A DNA stretch of 16,693 nt from JACDDK01 sp038198445 (GCA_038198445.1 JBBPZZ010000102.1:1-16693); one strand, 5' to 3'. Counted from the first letter of the stretch, positions 1 to 5,879 are shown. Translations and numbers: made by a program. Notes: a model not told the origin generated them from the sequence alone.

Positions 1-163
1 CGAAAGCGTAGCCCAGGCTCCACGCGAAGACCGCCAGCATCAGCGCCGCCACCGCCTTCGCGCCGGGAGTGTCGCGACGGCGCCACATATAGAGAGCCAG
101 AAGTAAGGCCATCGCCGCCACCGCGAGCAATAGAAGCGTGTAAGGTGTGTAGTGCCAGTTCAT
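1..163 (-). CDS. N-terminal fragment of a 7TM-type sensor histidine kinase, cut by the window edge
   Basis: Only the first 54 codons are present; the gene runs off the left edge. It starts at ATG 163-161. The peptide opens MNWHYTPYTLLLL, continues as a membrane helix (about residues 8-24), a positive loop WRRRDTPGAK, and a second helix ending WSLGYAF. This is the typical start of the 7TM sensor region found at the N-terminus of many bacterial histidine kinases (HisKA_7TM type, from memory). The rest of the protein should hold PAS and/or kinase domains, but none of that is visible. A purine-rich GGCGAGG lies directly against the start. It is divergent from the selenoprotein gene at 317, and the two share a 153-nt intergenic region. 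The family call rests on a short segment; another multi-helix membrane protein is possible. Confidence 0.6.
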   Translation of the reverse strand, partial: MNWHYTPYTLLLLAVAAMALLLALYMWRRRDTPGAKAVAALMLAVFAWSLGYAF

Positions 164-175
164 CCTCGCCGCCCG

Positions 176-224
176 TCCTACGAAAGATACGTTATCCACG
201 AGAACATATTAAATTACCGTAGGA
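176..224. repeat. Spaced 7-bp inverted repeat in the divergent intergenic region
   Basis: TCCTACG at 176-182 and CGTAGGA at 218-224 are perfect inverted copies separated by 35 AT-rich bases. They lie between the divergent kinase fragment and the peroxiredoxin-like gene. This could be a pair of operator half-sites or chance; no promoter stands out with confidence in the stretch 164-316. Confidence 0.3.
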
Positions 225-316
225 TAGAAGGCCCGCCCGGACGAACAATCTCATCTCCCGCAACGGGTATGTTAGAGTCAGTAGCCGATTATCCAACGGC
301 GAATCAAGGAGTGAAA

Positions 317-1051
317 GTGTCTCACCTGGAAGTCGGACGGAATATGCCGGTCTTCGAGCTGCCGGATCAGGAAAGCCATCCCTGGAACCTCTCCGGACAG
401 CTGGAGATAGCGCCGGTAGTGCTGGTCTTCTACCGGGGCGACTGGTGACCGTACTGCAACGGGCAGCTGGTCAGCTTTGCCAGGAAGTTCGAGGAGTTCG
501 AGAAGCGGGGTACGCAGGTCGCGGGCATCAGCGTGGACCCGCCGGACCACAACATGGACATGAAGAACAAGCTAATGCTCCCCTTCCCGCTCCTGAGCGA
601 CGCCAGAGGAGACCTCATCAAGAAGTGCGGGTTGTGGAACGAAGATGAAGGCGTCTCGATACCGTCCATCGTGGTCATCGACCAGTCCGGAGGGATCCAA
701 TACCACTACGCCGGCAGCGACTTCGCCGACCGTCCCGGAGACGAGGAGATCTTCTCCGCCCTCGACGGCCTGAAAAAGAAGGACAAACCAGGCCTGGAGG
801 GACCGGAGATTCGACTCTCCGGTATCGAAGCCCAAAGCGAAAGCGTCCGCCCGGATCGTCCGCCCATAACCCTGGAGCAACTCATCCCGTACTATCGGGG
901 CGTCTATTTCACCACCGTCGCGCTCAAGAAGCGCTTCGGCGAATGGGGCAAGTCTGGCCGCGACGCCTTCAAGGAAGTCGGCAAGTACCAGACTCTGACC
1001 AGAGGATACAGCGAGGCCTTGCAGGAGACCATCAAGCTAAAAAGTTCCTAG
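317..1051 (+). CDS. Selenocysteine-containing peroxiredoxin-like protein (AhpC/TSA fold), TGA at codon 44
   Basis: Predicted thiol/selenol peroxidase or thioredoxin-fold oxidoreductase, cytosolic, 244 residues with Sec at 44. The frame is open from upstream of the start to TAG 1051 except for one TGA at 446-448. That TGA falls in FYRGDW-U-PYCNGQL, which in relatives reads FYRGDWCPYC, so the stop sits on the catalytic Cys; the partner is Cys47. Downstream the fold continues without a break: GISVDPPDHN, then FPLLSDARGDLIKKCGLW, then IPSIVVIDQSG. A C-terminal helical extension (about 180-244) follows the thioredoxin fold. A SECIS-like hairpin lies at 462-481. I chose GTG 317 because AAGGAG (306-311) precedes it by 5 nt; GTG 311 and ATG 269 are in-frame alternatives. 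It converges on the gene at 1157 across a shared hairpin. A TGA-as-stop reading would give a useless N-terminal stub and an orphan ORF at 533. The Sec reading needs SelA, SelB, SelC and SelD elsewhere in the genome. Confidence 0.85.
446..481 (+). promoter_or_regulatory. Bacterial SECIS candidate for the peroxiredoxin-like gene (UGA plus hairpin)
   Basis: UGA is at 446-448. Twenty bases later begins a GGUC apical loop (469-472). It is closed by GCU/AGC (466-468 with 473-475), then a UU bulge (476-477), then GGCA/UGCC (462-465 with 478-481). Seven pairs, a bulge and a loop opening with GG fit the known bacterial SECIS rules: loop about 16-37 nt after UGA, with G in the first two loop bases. From memory, the E. 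coli fdhF element also presents GGUC in its loop. An alternative, closer fold pairs 446-450 with 469-473 and CUGC with GCAG, but it places the loop too near the UGA. Confidence 0.72.
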
Positions 1052-1099
1052 AGGCCCGCGGCGAAACAGCGTGGGAAGGCTCTATCCCCTCACGTCAAT

Positions 1100-1134
1100 G
1101 TACCTGTCCGCCGAGTAGTTCGACGGGCAGGTAC
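1100..1134. terminator. Bidirectional terminator-type hairpin between convergent genes
   Basis: An 11-base arm at 1100-1110 pairs with 1124-1134 (TACCTGTCCG against CGGGCAGGTA, one U-G wobble), with a 13-base loop that can form a further CGA/TCG pairing. It lies in the 105-nt gap between the convergent genes ending at 1051 and 1157. There is no clear U-tract on either side, so its efficiency as an intrinsic terminator is uncertain. Confidence 0.55.
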
Positions 1135-1156
1135 GAGGCCGAGACCCGATGGAGGG

Positions 1157-1672
1157 TCAGCCCAGGAAGTTCTTTACTTCCTCCCGGAGTGACGGGTGCT
1201 CCTGTACGAAGCCCTTGAGGCTGACCACCCTCACGCCGTCTTCTTCGGCCATGATCCGCCTGGCCTCCGCCTTGCCGTAGACTTCTCCGTAGCGGTCGCT
1301 CTGTCCGGCGTCGAGGATCGCCTGCTTGCTGTCGAAGGCAAGCGCGAACCCGGTGTTCACCGACGTATCCCGCGCCTTCGCAAACTCTATAAGCAGCGTG
1401 CCGTCTCCAGGAGTATTTCCTTTCGCGCGAAGCTGCTGGGCGATGAGGCGCATACCGGCCTCGTCGGTCGTGGCGGCGGCCACGTCTATCTCCCGCACCC
1501 CAGCGGCGTCGTGGATGTCGAGCACCTCGTACTTGGGTGTCGAAGTCTGTTCGGAACCGGCCCGCGCCTCTGCCTGCTTCCCTCCCGCCAGGGATATAAC
1601 AGCGCTCAAAAGTACAAGCAGCGTAAGCATTGCTAAGGCGAAAAAGAACGTGGCTGGCTTCGTACTCTGCAA
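1157..1672 (-). CDS. Secreted or membrane-anchored protein of unknown function
   Basis: I do not recognise a named family. The product is 171 residues from the chosen TTG start at 1672-1670. That start has GGAGGGG (1684-1678) 5 nt upstream; a longer reading from GTG 1723 has no such site. The N-terminus is MQSTKPATFFFALAM, continuing as a strongly hydrophobic helix to about residue 28, then GGKQAEARAGSE. This looks like a signal peptide or a single N-terminal anchor, with no lipobox Cys. The remaining 140 residues are soluble: a beta-rich stretch (YEVLDIHDAAGVREIDVAA), an amphipathic helix (MRLIAQQLRAKG), TGFALAFDSKQAI, and a C-terminal EEDGVRVVSLKGF. There are no Cys residues and no catalytic motif I can name. 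It lies 101 nt downstream of the Clp N-domain gene on the same strand with its own SD, so it may or may not share that transcript. Confidence 0.72.
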   Translation of the reverse strand: MQSTKPATFFFALAMLTLLVLLSAVISLAGGKQAEARAGSEQTSTPKYEVLDIHDAAGVREIDVAAATTDEAGMRLIAQQLRAKGNTPGDGTLLIEFAKARDTSVNTGFALAFDSKQAILDAGQSDRYGEVYGKAEARRIMAEEDGVRVVSLKGFVQEHPSLREEVKNFLG

Positions 1673-1773
1673 AGGGTCCCCTCCATGTGGTCCGTTTGGC
1701 TTTTCCAGACCGCAAGTTAACACAAGACTCCGCGCATTGCGAACCCAGGCCGCGAAGGCTGTACCGCACCCGA

Positions 1774-2286
1774 CTAGCCGGCTTTCTCACGCCCGCGTAA
1801 CTCGTGAAGCCGGTCCTCAAGCGTCTCCGTCGACACTCCCAGACGCCCCAGCATCCTCACGGCCGTCCCGCCCTCGTTGCCTACTATCCCGAGCATGACG
1901 TGCTCGGTGCCGATGCGGTTGTCCCTCAGTCTCACCGCCTCTCTTAGCGCCCGCTCCAGGACCTTCTTCGCCCGTGGGGAGAACGTGATGCGACGACCCT
2001 CCGGTATCCGCATGTCGAAGGCCTCTCCCGCCTCCCCGCGGATGTCTTCCAGGGAGATCCCGACCGAAGAGAGCGCCTCCGAGGCCATCCGTTCGGACTC
2101 TTCGCGGGCGCCATCCAGGGTCACTCCCAGTGAAGAGAGCGCCTCGGCGGCAATCCCCTCGCCGGCGCGCAGTATCCCAAGCAACAGGTCCTCATCGCCG
2201 ATGGAGTCATGCCCGAGCGCCCTGGCTTCCTCCACGGCGGCTTCCACGCACGAGCGGGCTTCCCTGGCGAAACGGTTGAAGATCAC
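1774..2286 (-). CDS. Stand-alone Clp N-domain protein (no ATPase)
   Basis: The 170-residue protein carries the two Clp_N repeats that form the substrate- or adaptor-binding head of ClpC/ClpA, but no Walker A/B or AAA module. Repeat 1 is about residues 4-56 (FAREARSCVEAAVEEARALG...IGDEDLLLGIL). Repeat 2 is about 105-160 (FSPRAKKVLERALREAVRL...IGTEHVMLGIV). Between them, residues 48-63 and 70-85 repeat each other (EALSSLGVTLDGAREE and EALSSVGISLEDIRGE), from a 66-bp tandem duplication. It starts at GTG 2286-2284, inside the stop of the upstream HTH gene (GTGA overlap), so the two are translationally coupled. A role as a peptide-sensing partner of the HTH regulator, or as a competitor or adaptor for Clp chaperones, is inference from this pairing. 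Family call is secure; function is not. Confidence 0.88.
   Translation of the reverse strand: MIFNRFAREARSCVEAAVEEARALGHDSIGDEDLLLGILRAGEGIAAEALSSLGVTLDGAREESERMASEALSSVGISLEDIRGEAGEAFDMRIPEGRRITFSPRAKKVLERALREAVRLRDNRIGTEHVMLGIVGNEGGTAVRMLGRLGVSTETLEDRLHELRGREKAG
2066..2145. repeat. 66-bp tandem duplication inside the Clp N-domain gene
   Basis: GAAGAGAGCGCCTC occurs at 2066-2079 and again at 2132-2145, exactly 66 bp (22 codons) apart. The flanking bases are also similar, and the encoded protein repeats the same 16-residue pattern. It lengthens the linker between the two Clp_N repeats. Confidence 0.65.
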
Positions 2287-2540
2287 TGGCTCTTTCCCTT
2301 TCTCCCCGTCGATTCTCCAGGGTATCTGTCCCTGATCCTTTTCGCGTGCTTCTTATGCACCGCCTGCTTGCTCACCCCCAACACCTCCGCGATCCTCGCC
2401 CACGACCAACCCGCGACAAAGGCGTTCTCAACCTGCGCCGCCTCCAGGGCCTCAAGCGTCCGCCTCAGAGCAACGACCGCCTCCAGCCCCTCACGCGGAT
2501 CGTCCGGCCCACCAACCTGTGTCCTCGTCTTTCCGTCCAT
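2283..2540 (-). CDS. Small helix-turn-helix regulator, partner of the Clp N-domain protein
   Basis: The 85-residue protein has a helix at 15-40 (DPREGLEAVVALRRTLEALEAAQVENA) followed by a helix-turn-helix at about 45-68, with WARIAEVLGVSKQAVHKKH as the clear second and recognition helices. The C-terminus is short and basic (GRKGKSQ). The only methionine start is ATG 2540-2538. It sits 7 nt after a near-consensus -10 box, so the mRNA is predicted to be leaderless, which explains the absence of an SD. Two palindromes of the form GTCAA-N6-TTGAC cover the promoter, so it is likely autoregulated (inference). Its TGA stop overlaps the GTG of the next gene. HTH genes placed next to Clp N-domain genes recur in actinobacteria, from memory. 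Confidence 0.85.
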   Translation of the reverse strand: MDGKTRTQVGGPDDPREGLEAVVALRRTLEALEAAQVENAFVAGWSWARIAEVLGVSKQAVHKKHAKRIRDRYPGESTGRKGKSQ

Positions 2541-2560
2541 GCGTCAATCATAGTTGACGC
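2541..2560. promoter_or_regulatory. Operator 1, overlapping the -10 box
   Basis: GCGTCAA (2541-2547), TCATAG, TTGACGC (2554-2560) is a perfect 7-bp inverted repeat with a 6-bp spacer. It covers the -10 box and runs up to the start codon. Binding here would block RNA polymerase. The nearest candidate ligand is the adjacent HTH protein. Confidence 0.75.
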
Positions 2561-2575
2561 AACAGTATATGTCAA
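2547..2575 (-). promoter_or_regulatory. Sigma-70-type promoter of the HTH/Clp N operon, predicted leaderless
   Basis: Read on the minus strand, TTGACA (2575-2570), a 17-base spacer (2569-2553) and TATGAT (2552-2547) make a near-perfect housekeeping promoter. The ATG of the HTH gene begins at 2540, seven positions past the -10 box, which is where transcription normally starts. No ribosome-binding site fits in between. Confidence 0.82.
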
Positions 2576-2586
2576 CTTTTATTGAC
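2571..2586. promoter_or_regulatory. Operator 2, overlapping the -35 box
   Basis: GTCAA (2571-2575), CTTTTA, TTGAC (2582-2586) repeats the architecture of operator 1 (same half-sites, same 6-bp spacer). The centres are 28 bp apart. It covers the -35 box. The shared half-site and spacing support one dimeric repressor binding twice. Confidence 0.72.
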
Positions 2587-2600
2587 GATATTTCCCGGAT

Positions 2601-2617
2601 CGCCTGGCAACCAGGCG
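2601..2617. terminator. Hairpin downstream of the DsbA-like gene
   Basis: CGCCTGG (2601-2607), CAA, CCAGGCG (2611-2617) is a perfect 7-bp stem with a 3-nt loop. It lies between the DsbA-like stop and the HTH promoter, so it probably separates the two minus-strand transcripts. No U-tract follows, so this may be a transcript-end stabiliser rather than a full intrinsic terminator. Confidence 0.45.
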
Positions 2618-2641
2618 CGCATATGGACTATAAGTAGAGCT

Positions 2642-3286
2642 TCAAAGAGCGTCTCGCGGCGCTTTTATCTCAAACTCCAGGCGCTCCTGGATCACCTGCC
2701 GGTACACTTCGGCGCCGACCGCGCCGGGGATGAGGAGCGCATCGTCGACCACTACTGATGGGATGCCGTTTATGCCGAGGCTCACGGCCTCCGTGTGCTC
2801 GGTGAAGACTTGATCTTCGAAGCCCTGCCAACCCTCTTCGAGCCGCTCGCGGAACTCATCGGCGGGGATGCAGGCGCGTCCGGCCACGTCCACGAGGACT
2901 TCGAGGTCCGAGATCGTTCGGTTCTCGTCGAAGTACGCCTCCATGACCTCCAGATGGAACTTGTGGAACGCCTCCTCCCCGAAGGCCGCGGCGGCCTTTC
3001 CTGCAACCAGCGCCGGGACGCTGTGAGACGGGGGCGCGTTCTCCGTCGCCCAGACGGTAAACCTGCCGGACTCTAGCTGTTCGGCGGGCCGCATCCAGCT
3101 GCGGGTGTACTCGCGGTGCTCCTCCAGGCTGCGGGGATGCGGTGAGGGACGCAGCATGAAGCTCTTCCACACCACCTCCACTGTATCCCCATACTCAGCC
3201 TCTATCTTTTCGAGACGCACGGCCCCGTTAAAGCACCAGGGTCAGAGGTAGTCGGAATAGACGGTAAAGCGGACGGGGTCATTCAT
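2642..3286 (-). CDS. Selenocysteine-containing DsbA/FrnE-family oxidoreductase, TGA at codon 15
   Basis: A thiol-disulfide oxidoreductase of the DsbA family, FrnE-like branch, 214 residues. The N-terminus reads MNDPVRFTVYSDYL-U-PWCFNGAVRLEKIE. Relatives have CPWC at this place, so the TGA at 3244-3242 replaces the nucleophilic Cys, leaving Cys18 as partner. The remainder is an intact DsbA fold with the helical insertion (about 50-130) and the cis-Pro loop INGIPSVVV (about 170). There is no signal peptide, which fits the cytosolic FrnE type. ATG 3286-3284 has AGAGGA 6 nt upstream; starting at GTG 3220, after the TGA, would delete the active site and the first strand. The same gene ends with a TGA (2644-2642), so UGA must be read by context, and a SECIS-like hairpin follows only the first. 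It is divergent from the CPBP protease. Confidence 0.87.
3206..3244 (-). promoter_or_regulatory. Bacterial SECIS candidate for the DsbA-like gene (UGA plus hairpin)
   Basis: On the minus strand UGA is 3244-3242. CUUU (3233-3230) pairs with AAAG (3209-3206). After a small AA/A internal loop, CGGGGC (3227-3222) pairs with GUCUCG (3216-3211, two G-U wobbles). The apical loop is CGUGC (3221-3217), with G as its second base. The loop begins 20 nt after UGA, the same distance as in the peroxiredoxin-like gene. These features satisfy the usual bacterial SECIS rules; the two wobbles make the stem weaker than the first example. Confidence 0.65.
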
Positions 3287-3441
3287 CGTTTTTCCTCTCG
3301 GTTGCCAGTTGGTTCTCTTCAGGTAAGGGTACTAGATGACCCGCTGGCCGTTCTGATTTGGATGACGCCCCGTTCCGTGCGCCGGGCATTAGAATATAGC
3401 TGTCCGTGATTCTTAGAGGACAGATCCAAACGGAGGCTTGC

Positions 3442-4455
3442 TTGCGACTGTTTATCGAAGAAAGCGAACGACGGCTGCGGGCTCTGTGGCGCCTGCTCGC
3501 GCAGTTCGTCCTCTTCGCGGCGGCGACCACGCTGTTCTCCAGCTTGTTGGGGTTCGCGTGGACGAGGGTCCATCCTTCCAGCGCGAGCCTCGGAGCCGCG
3601 CGAACCGGAGAAGTCTCTCCGACGTTCTTCTTTATTGGGAGCCTGGCGTCCCTGGCGGCGATCTTCGTGAGCCTGTGGTTTGCGGGCCGTTTCCTGGACC
3701 GTCGGCCCTTTGCGGATTTCGGGTTTCACCTGGACAAGGGCTGGTTGCTGGACCTCTTTTTCGGGATGCTTCTCGGCGCATCGCTGATGACCTTTATCTT
3801 CCTGACGGAGCTTGTCTTCGGCTGGGTCTCCGTTACAGGCTCGTTCGAGTCCGTCATGCCCGGAGCGTCTTTCGCGCCGGAGATCCTGCTCGCCACCGGC
3901 ATCTTCCTGTGTGTCGGCTTCTACGAGGAGATGCTCTCCCGCGGCTACCTGCTACGCAACCTCGCCGAAGGTCTCAACCTTCCCGGCCTCGGACCCCGCG
4001 GCGCGGTCCTCGCGGCCTGGCTCCTCTCGTCGGGCGTCTTCGGTGTGCTGCACGCTTTCAACCCGAACGCCACCCCGGTCAGCACCATCAACATCGCGCT
4101 CGCCGGACTCCTCCTCGGCCTCGGCTACATCCTCACCGGCGAGCTCGCCATCCCCATAGGACTGCACATCGCCTGGAACTTCTTCGAGGGCAACGTCTAC
4201 GGCTTCCCGGTCAGCGGCCTGAACCCCATCGGGGCGACGTTCCTAACGATAAAACAGGGCGGCCCGGACCTCTTCACCGGCGGCGCCTTCGGACCCGAAG
4301 GAGGCCTGTTGGAACCCGCGGCCGTGCTACTGGGCTGCCTCCTGATAGTGGCGTGGACGACGCTCCGGCACGGCAAACTCACCTTACAAACCCGTCTCGC
4401 CGAAAGACCAAAGCAAGCCCAGGCCGCATCTCAGCCAGCGTCCGGGAACCAGTAG
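3442..4455 (+). CDS. CPBP-family intramembrane protease (CAAX/Abi type)
   Basis: A multi-pass membrane protein of 337 residues from the chosen start TTG 3442, which has GGAGG (3432-3436) 5 nt upstream; an earlier in-frame GTG at 3406 lacks an SD. The three signature motifs are present. Motif 1 is EEMLSRG with Glu162, Glu163 and Arg167. Motif 2 is FGVLH with His204. Motif 3 is HIAWN with His242 and Asn246. These residues form the glutamate/histidine active site of the CAAX prenyl endopeptidase-like (CPBP) family. Hydrophobic helices flank them, with an N-terminal charged stretch (EESERRLRALW). Substrate is unknown; relatives include prenyl-protein proteases and bacteriocin-immunity proteins. 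It stands alone on its strand, divergent from the selenoprotein DsbA gene. The very C-terminus (after about 320) is hydrophilic and low in complexity. Confidence 0.88.
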   Translation: MRLFIEESERRLRALWRLLAQFVLFAAATTLFSSLLGFAWTRVHPSSASLGAARTGEVSPTFFFIGSLASLAAIFVSLWFAGRFLDRRPFADFGFHLDKGWLLDLFFGMLLGASLMTFIFLTELVFGWVSVTGSFESVMPGASFAPEILLATGIFLCVGFYEEMLSRGYLLRNLAEGLNLPGLGPRGAVLAAWLLSSGVFGVLHAFNPNATPVSTINIALAGLLLGLGYILTGELAIPIGLHIAWNFFEGNVYGFPVSGLNPIGATFLTIKQGGPDLFTGGAFGPEGGLLEPAAVLLGCLLIVAWTTLRHGKLTLQTRLAERPKQAQAASQPASGNQ

Positions 4456-4520
4456 CCCGCCTGGACCTTCTCCTCTCTTGCCGCCGCTTATAACTTGTGT
4501 GATACTGAATGTAGTGAATT

Positions 4521-4583
4521 GTTACAAATTGCTTACTTTGTAACCATTTCTTGTAGCAATCTCGGCCAGAAAAGTTACAAGAA
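4521..4583. promoter_or_regulatory. Two stacked inverted repeats with TTGTAAC-like half-sites upstream of the MFS gene
   Basis: GTTACAAA (4521-4528) and TTTGTAAC (4537-4544) form a perfect 8-bp inverted repeat with an 8-bp spacer. TTCTTGTA (4548-4555) and TACAAGAA (4576-4583) form a second perfect 8-bp repeat with a 20-bp spacer. All four arms contain TTGTA or its complement. The block is AT-rich against a GC-rich background and lies 78 nt before the MFS start, so it is a likely operator region. I cannot place a convincing -35/-10 pair in the 4456-4660 gap. Confidence 0.55.
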
Positions 4584-4660
4584 GGCGAACCGGGGCTTTT
4601 TCGTGAGGCCGGGCGGTGTGGAGAAATGACAGGCGCGTGCGAAATCGGAGGAAGGTGATC

Positions 4661-5875
4661 ATGCAGGAAAATTGGGCGAGTACCCTTGAGGATAGGATGG
4701 ACTCGCAACCTGTTGGCGCGGAGCATCGTCGGGTTACGTTGCTCTCTGGTCTGGGGTGGATGTTCGATGCTATGGACATCGGGTTACTCTCGCTCGTCGT
4801 GGTGGCTCTGGCTCAGGATTGGGGTCTCAGCGAGAAGCAGGTAGGAGTGGTGATCAGCATCGGGCTCCTGGGTATGTTCGTGGGGGCGGCGGTCTCCGGC
4901 TCTCTCGCCGACCGTTACGGGCGGAAGGTGATCTTGCTACTCACGATGCTCGTCTACGCGGTAGCCACGGGGTTCACGGCGCTGGCGTGGGGGTATGGAG
5001 CGCTGCTCGCGCTGCGCTTCATAACGGGTCTCGGTCTCGGGGGCGAGTTGCCCGTCGCCAGTACGCTCGTGGCCGAGGTAGCGCCGGTTCGGCAGCGAGG
5101 CCGGATGGTCGTGCTGCTCGAAAGCTTCTGGGCCTACGGGTGGATACTTGCCGCTCTGGTCGGCTACCTGGTGATACCGGAGTTCGGCTGGAGAGCGGCA
5201 TTCGCTATTGGCGCATTGCCGGCGCTATATGTACTCGTCCTGCGCCGCCGTCTACCCGAATCTCCACGCTACCTGCTGCGCCGGGGCCGCTGCGCCGAAG
5301 CGCGGGAGATCGCGGCCCGGTTCGGGATCGAGGTAGAAGACCCCGCACGGGAGGACTTCGGAGAAGCGTCCGTCGTGCGGGGCGTTGGCATTCGGGCATT
5401 GTGGGCGGCTTCGTATACCCGTCGCACGGCGATGCTGTGGGTCCTGTGGTTCAGGATGGTCTTCTCCTACTACGGTATCTTCACGTGGCTACCGCAGATA
5501 CTCGCCACCTCTGGCTACAGCGTAGTGCGCTCCTTCCAATACGTTCTGCTCATAACGCTTGCCCAGATACCCGGCTACTTCAGCGCCGCGTATCTGGTAG
5601 AGAAGTGGGGCCGCAAGCGCACGCTCGTGGGTTACCTGCTCGGTTGCGCCGCAGCTACGCTCGTCTTCGGGATCAGGGGCATCGCCGGGCCGTACATTGT
5701 AGGGCTGATGCTAGGCGCTCCTGGGTTCGGCACTCTTGCCATCTTCTCGATGTTCGCAATGGTACTTCTGATCATAGCCGGTGACGTTTGGATACTGGGC
5801 GAAGAGACCCAAGGCCGCAGCCTGGATGAGATCTCCGGCCAACCGGTCATCGCCACGTCCGGCGGCCGCGGGTAG
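4661..5875 (+). CDS. MFS transporter (sugar/organic-acid:H+ symporter type) with an apparent internal deletion
   Basis: A membrane transporter of 404 residues. ATG 4661 has a strong GGAGGAAGGTGA site (4647-4658). TM1 carries GWMFDAMDIG, and loop 2-3 has the MFS signature LADRYGRK. TM4 has GLGLGGELPVAS, a PESPR motif follows TM6, and the C-terminal loop has EKWGRK. These place it with metabolite:proton symporters such as the aromatic-acid and nicotinate (NiaP-like) groups; substrate is unknown. After TM9 (TLVGYLLGCAAATLVFGI) the sequence jumps at about nt 5674 straight to RGIAGPYIVGLMLG, normally the end of TM11, then TM12 and EETQGRSLDEIS. About 50-60 residues with TM10 and the usual PELYPTRVRG-type segment are missing, in frame. 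It may be inactive or use a changed fold. The FAD oxidoreductase begins 4 nt downstream. Confidence 0.85.
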   Translation: MQENWASTLEDRMDSQPVGAEHRRVTLLSGLGWMFDAMDIGLLSLVVVALAQDWGLSEKQVGVVISIGLLGMFVGAAVSGSLADRYGRKVILLLTMLVYAVATGFTALAWGYGALLALRFITGLGLGGELPVASTLVAEVAPVRQRGRMVVLLESFWAYGWILAALVGYLVIPEFGWRAAFAIGALPALYVLVLRRRLPESPRYLLRRGRCAEAREIAARFGIEVEDPAREDFGEASVVRGVGIRALWAASYTRRTAMLWVLWFRMVFSYYGIFTWLPQILATSGYSVVRSFQYVLLITLAQIPGYFSAAYLVEKWGRKRTLVGYLLGCAAATLVFGIRGIAGPYIVGLMLGAPGFGTLAIFSMFAMVLLIIAGDVWILGEETQGRSLDEISGQPVIATSGGRG

Positions 5876-5879
5876 CATC

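Noticed and set aside
265..270. GGGTAT as a SigB -10 box upstream of the peroxiredoxin-like gene
   Set aside because: No GTTT-like -35 at the right distance; a hexamer alone is not enough.
446..448. Reading the peroxiredoxin-like gene as a pseudogene or frameshift because of the TGA
   Set aside because: Frame and family pattern are intact on both sides, the TGA falls exactly on the catalytic Cys, a SECIS-like hairpin follows, and a second independent gene shows the same.
3242..3244. General reassignment of UGA to Cys or Trp
   Set aside because: UGA ends dapA, the HTH gene, the histidine kinase and the DsbA-like gene itself in the normal places.
3438..4493. A 351-codon open frame over the CPBP protease gene
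   Set aside because: It is out of frame with the clear CPBP motifs and gives Arg/Pro-rich sequence typical of a shadow frame in GC-rich DNA.
4756..5784. A 342-codon open frame over the MFS gene
   Set aside because: Same-strand shadow frame with no hydrophobic segments or motifs; the MFS frame is unambiguous.
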